64,000 bases of DNA from DATKZM01 sp035527975 (GTDB lineage: Bacteria; Pseudomonadota; Alphaproteobacteria; JAPULJ01), in contig DATKZM010000115.1 of NCBI GenBank assembly GCA_035527975.1, positions 1-64,000 on the forward strand, written 5' to 3'. The stretch's first letter is position 1, and the number at the start of each line of letters is the position of its first letter. The position numbers and the translations under genes were made by a program. This document shows, in pieces, positions 54,176 to 63,714 of this stretch. The notes below the pieces were generated by a model that ran no database searches, was not told the origin of the DNA, and saw nothing but the letters and a program-made list of their open reading frames with translations.

Positions 54176-54293
54176 GCGATCGGCGATATGTCATCGAGGC
54201 AAGTCTGACCGGGCATCGTTCACTTCGTCTTCATCCTACGGCGGATGATATCGGGGCCGGTACCATCAATTCACCAGACGGAACGGCAGAAAT

Positions 54294-56054
54294 ATGACGG
54301 GTTTGAAGCATCTGACAGCGCCTGTGCGGCCGCGCGGCTGGATTGGCGGGATCGCGGGCGTGGCGGCGATTGCTTCGCTTGGGCTGGCCGCGCTGGGAGC
54401 AACGGCGCAAAATCCCGCTGCGGCGGAATCGGGCAAGAGCTCGTCCTTCCAGCCCGAGACCCCGTCGGGCGCCTATCTTGCGGGGCGGCATGCCGAGGGG
54501 CGCTTTGCGCTCTCCGAGGCGGCAACGCTCTACGCCCGCGCGCTTGCCGACGATCCGGACAACGCCGAGCTTCTCGCGCGCACGCTCTATCTGATGGTCA
54601 CCGTCGGGCGCATCGACGCGGCGCTTCCACTGGCCCGGCGCGTGATCGCCAAGCAGCCGCAGGCGCGTCTGGCCAACCTTGTGCTCGCGGTCGACGCGGC
54701 CAAGCGCAAACGCTACGCCGACGCACTTGGCCACCTCCAACCGCAACCCAAGCGCGGCGCCAACCAGGTGTTGATACCGCTGATGCAGGCCTGGCTCGAA
54801 TACGGTGCGGGAAATCGCGACAAAGCCCTGCGCACCCTGCGCGAGGTCGAGAAGGTTGCCGGTTTTGCCAATTACTATTATCTGCACAGCGGGTTGATGC
54901 TGGAGATGGCAGGCCGCGCCAAGGCGGCGGAAGCAAGCTACAAACAGGCATTGGCCGACGAGGCCCGCATTGGCTTGCGGATGATCGAGGCGATCGGCGT
55001 GTTCTACGAACGCACCGGCCGGCCGGCCGAGGCGGCGGCGCTTTACCAGAAATATCAGAAGCGCACGCCCGATACGCTCGGTTTGCAACTCGCATTGGAG
55101 CGCGCCCGCCGCGGCGGCAAGGCGGCGCCGTTCTTGGCCACCCCGGGCGAGGGCGTGGCCGAGGCGCTGTTCGATGTGGCGAGCGCCGTGCGGCGCGGCC
55201 GCCGCCGCCGCCAGTCACTGATCTACTCCCGGCTTGCACTGCATCTGAAACCCGATTTCGGACCGGCCATGGTGCTGATCGCGGCTGTGCTTGATGAACG
55301 CGGTCAACGTGCGGCGGCCGTGCGCCTCTATCAGGCCGTACCCAGGCGCTCGCCGCTGTCGTGGTCGGCGCGGCTCGCCGCGGCCCAGGCGCTCAACCGC
55401 ATCGACCGTGGCGCCGAGGCGGCGCGGATCCTGCAAGCCATGGCCGGCGAGCGGCCCAAGCGTTTCGATGCCCTGGTCGCGCTGGGCGATCTTCACCGCG
55501 GCAAGGAGCGCTTCGCCCAGTCCGTCAAAGCCTATGACCGCGCCTTTGCCCGCATTCCCAAGATCGAACGCCGGCATTGGGGCCTGCTCTATGCCCGCGG
55601 TATCGCGCTGGAACGCTCCAAGCAGTGGCTGCGCGCGGAAAAGGATTTCCTGAAGGCGCTCGAATTCGAACCCAACCAACCCTTCGTGCTCAATTATCTG
55701 GGCTACTCGTGGGTCGAGCAGGGCAAGAATCTCGACCGGGCACGCCAGATGATCGAAAAGGCCGTGAGCCTGCGCCGCAACGATGGCTACATCACCGACA
55801 GCCTCGGCTGGGTGCTTTACAAGATTGCTAAGTTCAAGGAAGCGGTGCCGCATCTGGAGCGCGCCGTGGCGCTGCGGCCCCAGGATCCGACCATCAACGA
55901 CCATCTGGGCGACGCTTACTGGATGGTCGGCCGCCACCGCGAGGCCGAGTTTCAGTGGCGCCGTGCACTTTCGCTCAAGCCGGAGAAGGACCAGATCAAG
56001 GTCATCGAAGCCAAGATCAAGGACGGTCTGAAAAAGCCCGGCAAGAAACCGTGA
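54294..56054 (+). CDS. Exported TPR-repeat protein upstream of ispE
   Basis: A 586-aa TPR protein. The N-terminal hydrophobic stretch IGGIAGVAAIASLGLAALGA is a signal peptide or anchor. About ten TPR or TPR-like units run from residue 60 to the end, with the clearest at FVLNYLGYSWVEQGKNLDRA, GYITDSLGWVLYKIAKFKEA and TINDHLGDAYWMVGRHREAE. The last three are the canonical block of the alphaproteobacterial TPR protein that precedes ispE. Its TGA overlaps the GTG start of ispE as GTGA, implying translational coupling. A role in envelope protein assembly is possible but unproven. Confidence 0.9.
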   Translation: MTGLKHLTAPVRPRGWIGGIAGVAAIASLGLAALGATAQNPAAAESGKSSSFQPETPSGAYLAGRHAEGRFALSEAATLYARALADDPDNAELLARTLYLMVTVGRIDAALPLARRVIAKQPQARLANLVLAVDAAKRKRYADALGHLQPQPKRGANQVLIPLMQAWLEYGAGNRDKALRTLREVEKVAGFANYYYLHSGLMLEMAGRAKAAEASYKQALADEARIGLRMIEAIGVFYERTGRPAEAAALYQKYQKRTPDTLGLQLALERARRGGKAAPFLATPGEGVAEALFDVASAVRRGRRRRQSLIYSRLALHLKPDFGPAMVLIAAVLDERGQRAAAVRLYQAVPRRSPLSWSARLAAAQALNRIDRGAEAARILQAMAGERPKRFDALVALGDLHRGKERFAQSVKAYDRAFARIPKIERRHWGLLYARGIALERSKQWLRAEKDFLKALEFEPNQPFVLNYLGYSWVEQGKNLDRARQMIEKAVSLRRNDGYITDSLGWVLYKIAKFKEAVPHLERAVALRPQDPTINDHLGDAYWMVGRHREAEFQWRRALSLKPEKDQIKVIEAKIKDGLKKPGKKP

Positions 56055-56983
56055 CCGACGGCCCGGCGGCGGGATCCTCCACGATCGCGGTCGCCGCGCC
56101 GGCCAAGCTCAATCTCTATCTCCACGTTACCGGCGTTCGGGATGACGGCTATCACGAGCTCGACAGCCTGATCGCCTTTGCCGATATCCACGACACGATC
56201 GAGGTGCGGCCGTCGGCGGCGCTCTCGCTGAAAATCGAGGGCCCGTTCCGCGTGCCGCTCGGCGACCCGGCCGACAATATCGTGCTGCACGCGGCGCGGG
56301 CATTGGCGGAGGCTGCCGGCATCGCGCCGACGGCGCGGATCACGCTCGCCAAGCGCCTGCCGGTGGCGGCCGGCATCGGCGGTGGCTCGGCCGACGCCGC
56401 CGCGGCCATACGCGCGCTTTGCGAATTGTGGGTGGTGCGCCCGCCGGCCGAGGACCTGGCGGCGCTGGCGCTCGCGCTCGGCGCCGATGTGCCGGTCTGC
56501 CTGGCCGGCGAGCCCGCCTTTGTCGGCGGCATTGGCGAGGAATTGGCGCCCGCGCCGAGGCTCCCGGCGGTGCCGCTGGTGCTGGTGAACCCGTTGCGGC
56601 CGCTATCTACCCCGGCGGTGTTCGGCGCCCGCCAAGGGCCGTTCGGCAAGCCCGCCCGTTTCGATGAGATCCCCCTCGATGCGGCCGCGCTCGCGCGCCT
56701 GCTGGCCGCGCGCGGCAACGATCTGACCGAGGCCGCGGTCTCGCTGGTCCCCGACGTGGCGACCGTGCTGCTGGCGCTCGAGACTGTGCCGGGCACATTG
56801 CTCGCGCGCATGTCGGGCAGCGGGGCGACCTGCTTTGCGCTCTACAGGGACGAAACCGCGGCCGCGCACGCAGCGGCCGTGGTCGCGGCCAGTAATCCGA
56901 GCTGGTGGGTGGCGATGGGCAAGCTGCTCACCGGGGGGAGTGGCGGAGTCGATCCTGTACGTTCCGCTCTGCGCCCAACCTAG
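56051..56983 (+). CDS. ispE: 4-diphosphocytidyl-2-C-methyl-D-erythritol kinase
   Basis: GHMP-family kinase of the non-mevalonate isoprenoid pathway, 310 aa. The N-terminus has APAKLNLYLHVTGVRDDGYH, with catalytic Lys and an acidic/His patch. The ATP loop is LPVAAGIGGGSADAAAAIRA, and the C-terminal motif is ARMSGSGATCFALY. The start is GTG at 56051, coupled to the upstream TPR gene. The 3' end overlaps the convergent TPR gene by four bases. The C-terminus after WWVAMGKLL is short and variable. Confidence 0.94.
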   Translation: MTDGPAAGSSTIAVAAPAKLNLYLHVTGVRDDGYHELDSLIAFADIHDTIEVRPSAALSLKIEGPFRVPLGDPADNIVLHAARALAEAAGIAPTARITLAKRLPVAAGIGGGSADAAAAIRALCELWVVRPPAEDLAALALALGADVPVCLAGEPAFVGGIGEELAPAPRLPAVPLVLVNPLRPLSTPAVFGARQGPFGKPARFDEIPLDAAALARLLAARGNDLTEAAVSLVPDVATVLLALETVPGTLLARMSGSGATCFALYRDETAAAHAAAVVAASNPSWWVAMGKLLTGGSGGVDPVRSALRPT

Positions 56984-58221
56984 TCTTGGATCGCGGCGGC
57001 TCGTAGCTCAGCCAATCGGCGCTCTGTGATCTTCAGATCAGACTGGAATTGCATGTGATCGGGAAATCGCATTGCGAGAGACCGGGCAATCACGTGGCTG
57101 CTTTCGTAAGCTTCAACGGCTCCGGCAAATTCACCTCTGACCTCGTTTAGATCACCAATCCTCTCATGCGAAACCGAGAGATCGCGCTGGAGGGCGGCGT
57201 TGCTGGCATCGGCCTTGGCCAGATGCTCCCGGATGACCATCGAGGCCTGGTGGCTCTCCAGCGCCTTGCCGAGATCGCCTTGCGCCAGGCGCACGTCGCC
57301 GATCTTGTTATGCGAAACTGAGAGATCGCGCTGGAGTGCGGCGTTGCTGGCATCGGCCTTGGCCAGACGCTCGGCTATGACCATCGAGGCCAGGTAGCTC
57401 TCCAGCGCCTTGCCGAGATCGCCTTGCCAACGAAGCACGTCGCCGATTTCATCCAGTGCCACCGAGCGGTCCCGATCTTCGTCCGCCAAATCGTGGGCCG
57501 CACGGGCGGCCTTGGCGGCAGCGCTCAGGTTCCCTCCGGCCTTGTAGAGTCGCGCCAGTTCGATCTGGGTCCAGGGATGCTTGGGCTCCAGTTCGCTTGC
57601 CTTTCGATACCAGCGTATGGCCTCGGCAACCGACCTGGTGGCGGCCAGCGCGGCTTTCTCCCGCGCGGTACGCGCGGCTTTTGCCTTGAGCTGTGCGGCT
57701 TCGTCACCGATGCGCATGGCGGCTTCGACCTCCCGCTCGAAGGCCGTTTCAAGCGCTGCTTCGGCAGCCTGCACGTCGCCCTTGCGCAATGCCTCCTGGG
57801 CGTCAGCTTTCAATGGGTCATTGGATGACAGAACTTCCTGCGCTGCCGCGACAGCGCGATCAATGGCATCCTCCGATAGCGTTTGCCCGCCCTCTTCCGC
57901 ATTTTCCGCCTGTGCAGTGATCAAGCCGCGCAGCTCGTCGATCTTGCGTTCGACCGCGATCACGATTTCTCTTTTTGGCGGCTTGTAGCCGGTTTTCCAG
58001 CGCCAAAGCTTTCGGGCCAGCCAAATCACAAGACTCCAGAGTTCGGCAAACTTTTTCCAGACCGCATAGGCTGCGGCCAGCAGCACCAGGACCCCGATGA
58101 CATCGACCGCGTGTGGCTCCAGCCAATCGGGCAGCCAAGTGAGATAGGGGGCAGCCTTTTCGCGCGCCCAGTCGAGGGCCGAGAGGACCGATTGGTTTGC
58201 CGCTGGATCTTTTGCAGCCAC
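56980..58221 (-). CDS. Membrane-anchored TPR protein with recent internal duplication
   Basis: A 413-aa protein with a hydrophobic segment near residues 38-55 (AVDVIGVLVLLAAAYAVW), then a long Ala/Glu/Lys-rich helical region. The C-terminal half holds TPRs in which a 48-residue unit is repeated almost exactly: LAKADASNAALQRDLSVSH occurs twice, each time followed by I-G-D. The DNA shows the same 144-bp period around 57170-57450, so the duplication is recent. The class resembles TPRs of signalling proteins in Rhizobiales and cyanobacteria. The start is GTG at 58221. Partner unknown. Confidence 0.82.
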   Translation of the reverse strand: MAAKDPAANQSVLSALDWAREKAAPYLTWLPDWLEPHAVDVIGVLVLLAAAYAVWKKFAELWSLVIWLARKLWRWKTGYKPPKREIVIAVERKIDELRGLITAQAENAEEGGQTLSEDAIDRAVAAAQEVLSSNDPLKADAQEALRKGDVQAAEAALETAFEREVEAAMRIGDEAAQLKAKAARTAREKAALAATRSVAEAIRWYRKASELEPKHPWTQIELARLYKAGGNLSAAAKAARAAHDLADEDRDRSVALDEIGDVLRWQGDLGKALESYLASMVIAERLAKADASNAALQRDLSVSHNKIGDVRLAQGDLGKALESHQASMVIREHLAKADASNAALQRDLSVSHERIGDLNEVRGEFAGAVEAYESSHVIARSLAMRFPDHMQFQSDLKITERRLAELRAAAIQD

Positions 58222-58341
58222 GGTGCGCCTCTATATCGAATATCGCGCTATCATGGCAAATAATCGGACATCTATGCAATCTATGGGTCCCCTGGGTGAT
58301 GGGATTGACGGGGAACGACTGGCCCGTGCAAGCGCAGGTAC

Positions 58342-58382
58342 AAAAAAAGCCGTCGCGACCTAGACATTGGGTCGCGACGGCT
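58342..58382 (-). terminator. Rho-independent terminator of the cyclase-family gene
   Basis: A 13-bp perfect GC-rich stem (58348-58360 with 58370-58382, loop of nine) reads into a run of seven T residues on the minus strand. It begins about 20 bases after the stop of the gene at 58402. Confidence 0.92.
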
Positions 58383-58401
58383 CTTGTATTGGCGAGCGCG
58401 C

Positions 58402-59361
58402 CTAGCGGATCGCGATCGGGTTGATGATCATCTGCACGGCGCCGCGGATGCGGGCCGGCCCGAGCACGAAGAGGAACTCCCAGCCCCGGTCCTTGACCAG
58501 CTCGCGCGTGTCGATCGTTTCCAGAATGACGATGCCGTTCTTGGGGATCAGCATCTGATGGATCTCGAATACGCCGACGCCCTTCTCGAACGGCACGGCC
58601 TCCAGGCCCCAGGTATCGCCGCCGACCGCGACAACCTCCTTGGAGATCAGATAGGCCGCACCGGTCTTGCCGAGACCCGGCTCGACGCTGCCGTAGCGCT
58701 TCAGGTCCTTCGTGGTGCCGTCCTTGCCGTCGAGCAGGTTGAGCCAGCCCGAATGGAACAGCACGATATCGCCCTTGCGGATTTCCACGCCCTGCTTCTT
58801 GGCGGCGCCGACGATGTCTTCGCGGGTGTAGGGGCGTCCTTCCTTGACGATCTTGACACTGTAATAGCCGGCCATGTCGAGCAGGACGCCGCGCCCGACG
58901 ATCGGCGGATACTTCTCGATGCCGAGCTTGGTCAGGCCGTTCGCCTTGGCGAAGTCCTTGTCCTTGTTGCCGTTGTAATAGACATGGTCGACGCCGATAT
59001 GGCCGAGCCCGTCGATCTGCGGGCCGATGCCGAGCCAGCCCATGAAGATGTCGTCGTTGTAAGTGGTCTTGGTGGGACCGAGCCCGGTTGTCCTGATCTG
59101 ATTGGGCTGCAGGATCGTGATGCTCATCGAACGCGGTGGGAAGGCCGGCGTCTTGGAATCAACGATGATGCCAAGGTTGTAGGTCTTGCCGGTCTTGATC
59201 AGCTTGGCCGCCTGCAGCACCGATTTGGGCGTGATCAGGTTCATGGCGCCGATCTCGTCCTTGGGGCCCCATTTCGATTTGGTCCAGTCCTGGGCGGACG
59301 CCGTGGCCGCAAGCGTCAGCATGGCCGAGGCCGCTAGCACGGCGCGGATCGTCGATCGCAT
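58402..59361 (-). CDS. Exported cyclase-family (kynurenine formamidase-like fold) protein
   Basis: A 319-aa protein with a signal peptide (RAVLAASAMLTLAATASAQ). The cyclase fold is recognised from WGPKDEIGAMNLITPKSVLQ, TYNDDIFMGWLGIGPQIDGL, the metal motif Q-I-D-G-L-G-H-I-G, and GDIVLFHSGWLNLL. The Q-x-D-x-L-x-H form replaces the H-G-T-H-x-D form of classical formamidases and fits the subgroup of polyketide-cyclase-like and isatin-hydrolase-like enzymes. A periplasmic hydrolase is likely, with unknown substrate. The ATG at 59361 has a GGGAGGAAA ribosome-binding site. Ends at a strong terminator. Confidence 0.88.
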   Translation of the reverse strand: MRSTIRAVLAASAMLTLAATASAQDWTKSKWGPKDEIGAMNLITPKSVLQAAKLIKTGKTYNLGIIVDSKTPAFPPRSMSITILQPNQIRTTGLGPTKTTYNDDIFMGWLGIGPQIDGLGHIGVDHVYYNGNKDKDFAKANGLTKLGIEKYPPIVGRGVLLDMAGYYSVKIVKEGRPYTREDIVGAAKKQGVEIRKGDIVLFHSGWLNLLDGKDGTTKDLKRYGSVEPGLGKTGAAYLISKEVVAVGGDTWGLEAVPFEKGVGVFEIHQMLIPKNGIVILETIDTRELVKDRGWEFLFVLGPARIRGAVQMIINPIAIR

Positions 59362-59532
59362 TTGCTTTCCTCCCGATTGCCGGCTGTGGTTTGGCTGGGT
59401 GGAGGCCCGCCGGCTCATCCCGCACCCTGCTCGTATTGTGTCGGCAGAACTGGGAAGCGACAAGGCAAGGTTGCACAGTTTCGCAGGTCGAAAAGATTTC
59501 GCTGGGCAAACTGCTCCGATCGTCAGACCCTA

Positions 59533-59583
59533 GTGTCCCGATTTCGAAATTCGATGCACCGAATTTCGGAACATGCGGGACAC
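59533..59583. repeat. Inverted repeat in the gap upstream of the cyclase gene
   Basis: Outer arms gtgtcccg (59533-59540) and cgggacac (59576-59583) enclose inner inverted arms cgaaattcg / cgaatttcg. It is a compact nested palindrome of REP type in the 59362-59697 gap, which has no gene and carries divergent upstream regions. Confidence 0.7.
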
Positions 59584-59697
59584 GAGATATACAATTCTGG
59601 CGTGATTTAGCTTCCGAAATACGTCACCAATAGGGTGACCAATTTCAGGACCAACACACCAGCCACCGCAATCGGATCAGGCAGGGATCGAACGACA

Positions 59698-60126
59698 ATG
59701 CGAAAGACAGCACAAAGGATTGGGCGTTACGCTCTGGCCGGGCTGCTCGCCGGCATTATGACGGCAGCCACCGGTGCTACCGCGCAAGCGCAAGGCAAGC
59801 CCACGGGCGCGCTCGACGGCGCGGCCATCAAGAAATACTTTTCAGGCACGCGCCTCTACGGCACGACGCCCAGCGGCAAGACCTGGCTGATCGACTTCAA
59901 TGCAGACGGCACGTTCCGCGGTTCGGTGCAAAGGGGCGACGATGTCGGCAAATGGTGGATCGAGCGCGACACGCTGTGCCGCAAATGGACCGCCTGGGAG
60001 AACCAGACGATCGGTCACAGCAAGAAACAGGCCTGCTTCTGGATCGTGCTCGATCACAAGGGCAAGCGGGTCAACTACATCAATATGGATGGTTCGCGCT
60101 ATCGCTCCTGGCGCATGGGCAATTGA
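59698..60126 (+). CDS. Small exported protein, DUF995-like
   Basis: A 142-aa exported protein with a signal peptide (YALAGLLAGIMTAATGATAQ, ending A-Q-A-Q-G). The mature part has KKYFSGTRLYGTTPSGKTWL, VGKWWIERDTLCRKWTAWE and CFWIVLDHKGKRVNY, a pattern that resembles DUF995 and related small beta-rich periplasmic proteins. Two cysteines could form a disulfide. Function unknown. ATG at 59698; a longer frame upstream has no support. Confidence 0.75.
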   Translation: MRKTAQRIGRYALAGLLAGIMTAATGATAQAQGKPTGALDGAAIKKYFSGTRLYGTTPSGKTWLIDFNADGTFRGSVQRGDDVGKWWIERDTLCRKWTAWENQTIGHSKKQACFWIVLDHKGKRVNYINMDGSRYRSWRMGN

Positions 60127-60200
60127 GGGCGCTGCACGGGCGTTAGGTCGGCGGGGGGCATTGGGTCGGTGGGGGCGGCAGCACGCCAGTCGATCGGATT

Positions 60201-60590
60201 TTACTCGGCACCCCTTACGAGTTCGATCGCCGCGATCATCTCGCTCAACTCGTCCATGAAGCGGTCGATCGCCTCTTGCGGTCCGCGATAGGTGTCGTCG
60301 CGGGTGTTGGTGAGCACGCGGTAATAGGATTTGCCCGACTCGTAGAGCCCCACCGAGATTTCGATCCGGTCGCCGTGATGAGGCGCCTGCACGCCGACCA
60401 GATCGTCGTGCAGCTTCCACACCAGATACTCGGTGTGCTTGAGTTCTTGCTGGATCTCCAGCGCGGCCTTGACGATGGGCGCCATCAACGACGCGCGGCG
60501 ATAGTCCGGCGGCGGCTTTCCGGCGCGCGATTCGAGTTCGCGTCGGCGGGCATCCTCCAACCTGCGGCGGAAAAGGTCACGGGTGCGCAT
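60201..60590 (-). CDS. Hypothetical protein, 129 aa
   Basis: I do not recognise this protein. It has a basic N-terminus (MRTRDLFRRRLEDARRREL), then a helix APIVKAALEIQQELKHTEYL, a beta-rich middle with RIEISVGLYESGKSYYRVLT, and a C-terminal amphipathic helix. No signal peptide or membrane segment is present. Codon usage looks like that of its neighbours, and the frame shows normal third-position GC bias, so it is probably real. It is isolated between two plus-strand genes. Confidence 0.65.
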   Translation of the reverse strand: MRTRDLFRRRLEDARRRELESRAGKPPPDYRRASLMAPIVKAALEIQQELKHTEYLVWKLHDDLVGVQAPHHGDRIEISVGLYESGKSYYRVLTNTRDDTYRGPQEAIDRFMDELSEMIAAIELVRGAE

Positions 60591-60854
60591 GCGTCGACTT
60601 TCGCTGCTTGTTCTCGTGCGCGCCGGCGGGGGCGGCGGTTGCGGGTGATGCGGCCCGGCCTGTCCCCAGGCGCTCGTTCTTGCGTCGGTAATCTGGCCGA
60701 CCGGGTGCTTAGGATTTATTAACTTCCGCAAAAATGATCGATTTTGAGCGGGTATTCAGGGGCGCATCGGCGCAAGCTGGAGGCGATTCTACAAACCGGA
60801 AAAATGGTATAAACTGACTTCGAACGATCCCACGCATTGGCAAGGAGCGCCGCC

Positions 60855-61376
60855 ATGCTGAGCCGCCCCGGTGTTCACGGACTGCACCATTTCGCCTATC
60901 GCTGCCGAGATGCGGAGGAAACCCGCGCCTTTTACGAGGATGTCCTCGGCATGAAGCTAGGCATTTTCCTGCGCCTGCCGCATTACGAGGAGCCGGGCGA
61001 CCGGCCGCCGTTCTGCCATCTCTTTTTTGAGATGGACGACGGCTCCTACGTTGCTTTCTTCGATCTGGGCGACGATGGGGTCTCGACCTACGATCCGCAA
61101 ACGCCGGAATGGGTCAACCATCTGGCGCTTCAGGTCGACAGCCTGGAGACACTCGAGGCCCATAAGGCGCGTCTTGAGGCCGCCGGCGTTGCTGTCAAGG
61201 GCCCCAAGGACCACCACTTCGTGAAGTCGATCTACTTCTACGACCCCAACGGCATCCGCCTGGAGCTGACCGCCTGGGTCGAGGGCGAGGATTTCATAAC
61301 GCACGAAGCCGGCGAGGCGCATGAACGCCTGCGCGCCTGGACACAAGAGAAGTCCGCGGCCAAGGCGGCGGAGTAA
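60855..61376 (+). CDS. VOC-family (glyoxalase/dioxygenase fold) protein
   Basis: A 173-aa protein with two VOC modules. VHGLHHFAYRCRDAEETRAF opens the first with a candidate metal His, WVNHLALQVDSLETLEAH the second, and YFYDPNGIRLELTAWVEG carries the metal Glu. The ATG at 60855 has AAGGAG nine bases upstream, so expression should be good. It shares the Y-F-x-D-P-N-G-I-R-x-E motif with the genes at 39788 and 61488 and is convergent with the latter. Substrate unknown. Confidence 0.88.
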   Translation: MLSRPGVHGLHHFAYRCRDAEETRAFYEDVLGMKLGIFLRLPHYEEPGDRPPFCHLFFEMDDGSYVAFFDLGDDGVSTYDPQTPEWVNHLALQVDSLETLEAHKARLEAAGVAVKGPKDHHFVKSIYFYDPNGIRLELTAWVEGEDFITHEAGEAHERLRAWTQEKSAAKAAE

Positions 61377-61419
61377 ACGCAGGCTAAACAGCCGGCCACA
61401 TCGGCGCCCCATGACAATT

Positions 61420-61445
61420 GGATTCCCGCTTTCGCGGGAATGACG
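61420..61445. repeat. REP-like palindrome of the cgtcattcccgcg family
   Basis: A single unit, ggattcccgc, a four-base loop and gcgggaatgacg, of the same family as 12985-13070 and 14369-14470. It lies between two convergent VOC genes. Confidence 0.75.
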
Positions 61446-61487
61446 TTTGTCCGTGTGACGAGTTTCAAACGGTAGCGGCGGCCTCAC

Positions 61488-62108
61488 CTACCCGTCCGGC
61501 AGGTCGGCCACCATGCGGTCGATCCAAGCCGCGTCGACCCCTTCGAGTGTCTCCAGCTCGGCGCGTGCTACGGATTTCGTTTGCGTTAGCAGATCGAGCA
61601 CGTTGGGCGCCGCGCCGTCGTCGGGCTGACACGCCATTTCCAGGCGAATGCCGTTGGGATCGAAGAAATAGATACCGAGCAGCCCGGGTAGCTGCGGGAT
61701 CTGCCCGCTATGCTTGATGCCGTTCTCGTCGAGTCGCCGTTCGATCTCGTCGAAACGCGCGGCCGTCACCGTGAACGCCACATGCTGCATGCCGCCGATG
61801 GCGTTGCGGTTCGACTGCGGTTCGGCATCCTTGGGGATCTCGAAAAAGGCGAGCAGGCTGTCATTGCCCATGTCGTAGAAGTAATGCCGGACTTCCTCGT
61901 ATGGCGGGTTGCCGCGATTTCCGGTACCCGTGCCCAGACCCGGCGGCACCTTCATGGCGTGGACCAGCGGCATGCCGAGCACGTCGACATAGAACGTCGT
62001 CGTCGCGCCCATATCCTCGGTGGTCAGCGCCAGGTGGTGAACGCCGCGCGGCAGAACATCGCCGCGATGCGCGGGCTTCCGTGCTGGTGCCTCTCTGCTG
62101 CCTTCCAT
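61488..62108 (-). CDS. VOC-family (glyoxalase/dioxygenase fold) protein
   Basis: A 206-aa VOC protein. PRGVHHLALTTEDMGATTTF begins the first module, GMQHVAFTVTAARFDEIER the second, and YFFDPNGIRLEMACQ contains the metal Glu. A helical C-terminal tail of about 50 residues follows, as in the 39788 gene. The N-terminal extension is Arg/Pro-rich. The ATG at 62108 has AAGGAGG eight bases upstream, an excellent ribosome-binding site, so the longer frame to 62693 is excluded. It lies directly downstream of the liv genes in the same orientation, 56 bases from livF. Confidence 0.88.
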   Translation of the reverse strand: MEGSREAPARKPAHRGDVLPRGVHHLALTTEDMGATTTFYVDVLGMPLVHAMKVPPGLGTGTGNRGNPPYEEVRHYFYDMGNDSLLAFFEIPKDAEPQSNRNAIGGMQHVAFTVTAARFDEIERRLDENGIKHSGQIPQLPGLLGIYFFDPNGIRLEMACQPDDGAAPNVLDLLTQTKSVARAELETLEGVDAAWIDRMVADLPDG

Positions 62109-62164
62109 CTTCGGCCTCCTTTCGCGAAACGCGGTTGCGCCTTTGCAGGAAAGTATATGCCTTC

Positions 62165-62879
<715 letters not shown>

Positions 62880-62887
<8 letters not shown>

Positions 62888-63704
62888 CGCGCTGTCCTGC
62901 CGCGCGGCTGCCGGCGGCGGCGCCGACACCGCCGGCCTCGCCAAGATAAGCGTCGACGACGGCGGGGTCGCTGCGGATCTCGTCCGGTGCGCCGTCGGCG
63001 ATCTTGCGGCCGAAATTAAGCACGACCACCCGGTCGGCCAGCGGCAGGAGAAAGCGCATGTCGTGCTCGATCAGCAGGATCGAGATGCCGCGCCCGGCGA
63101 TGCCCCGGATGATCCCGCCGAGGCGGTCGCATTCGCTGGGCGTGAGGCCGGCGGCGGGCTCGTCGAACAGCATGATCCGCGGCTCGCCGGCAAGCGCGCG
63201 CGCGGTTTCAAGGAGACGGCCCTGACCGAACGAGAGCGTCGTCACTTCGGCATCTTGGAATTCGCGGAGACCGACGAAATCGATCAACTCGATGGCGCGG
63301 GCACGGGCCTTGCGCTCCTCGTCGCGTGCCGCGGCCGCGCCCAGCAGCACTTTGCCGAGCCCGGCGCGCATCGTCGTATGCGCGCCGACCAGAACGTTGT
63401 CGGCGACCGACATGCCCTCGAAGGGCATGTTGTGTTGGAAGGTCCGCATGATGCCGCGCGCGGCAATCCGGTGCGGGGGCAGGCCCAGCATCTCCTCGCC
63501 GTCCAGCCGCACCGAGCCCGCGCTCGCGGGATATCCGCCGGTGAGCAGATTGAAGGTGGTGCTTTTGCCGGCGCCGTTTGGGCCGATGAGCCCGAGCACC
63601 TCGCCCTCGCCCAGCTCGAAGTCGAGCCCGTCAACCGCCGTCAAGCCGCCAAAGTGCTTGGTCAGTCCCGAAACTTCGATCAGCGATTTGCGCGCCGTTG
63701 TCAT
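62880..63704 (-). CDS. livG: Branched-chain amino acid ABC transporter ATP-binding protein LivG
   Basis: Second ATPase subunit, 274 aa. Walker A is LGLIGPNGAGKSTTFNLLTG. GIMRTFQHNMPFEGMSVADN is typical of LivG. The signature region reads TTLSFGQGRLLETARALAGE, with F-G-Q in place of the common Y-G-Q or G-G-Q, and Walker B is IMLFDEPAAGLTPSECDRL. The C-terminal 25 residues are Ala/Gly-rich and specific to this protein. Follows livM by ten bases. Confidence 0.92.
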
Positions 63705-63714
63705 GTAAGCGCCG

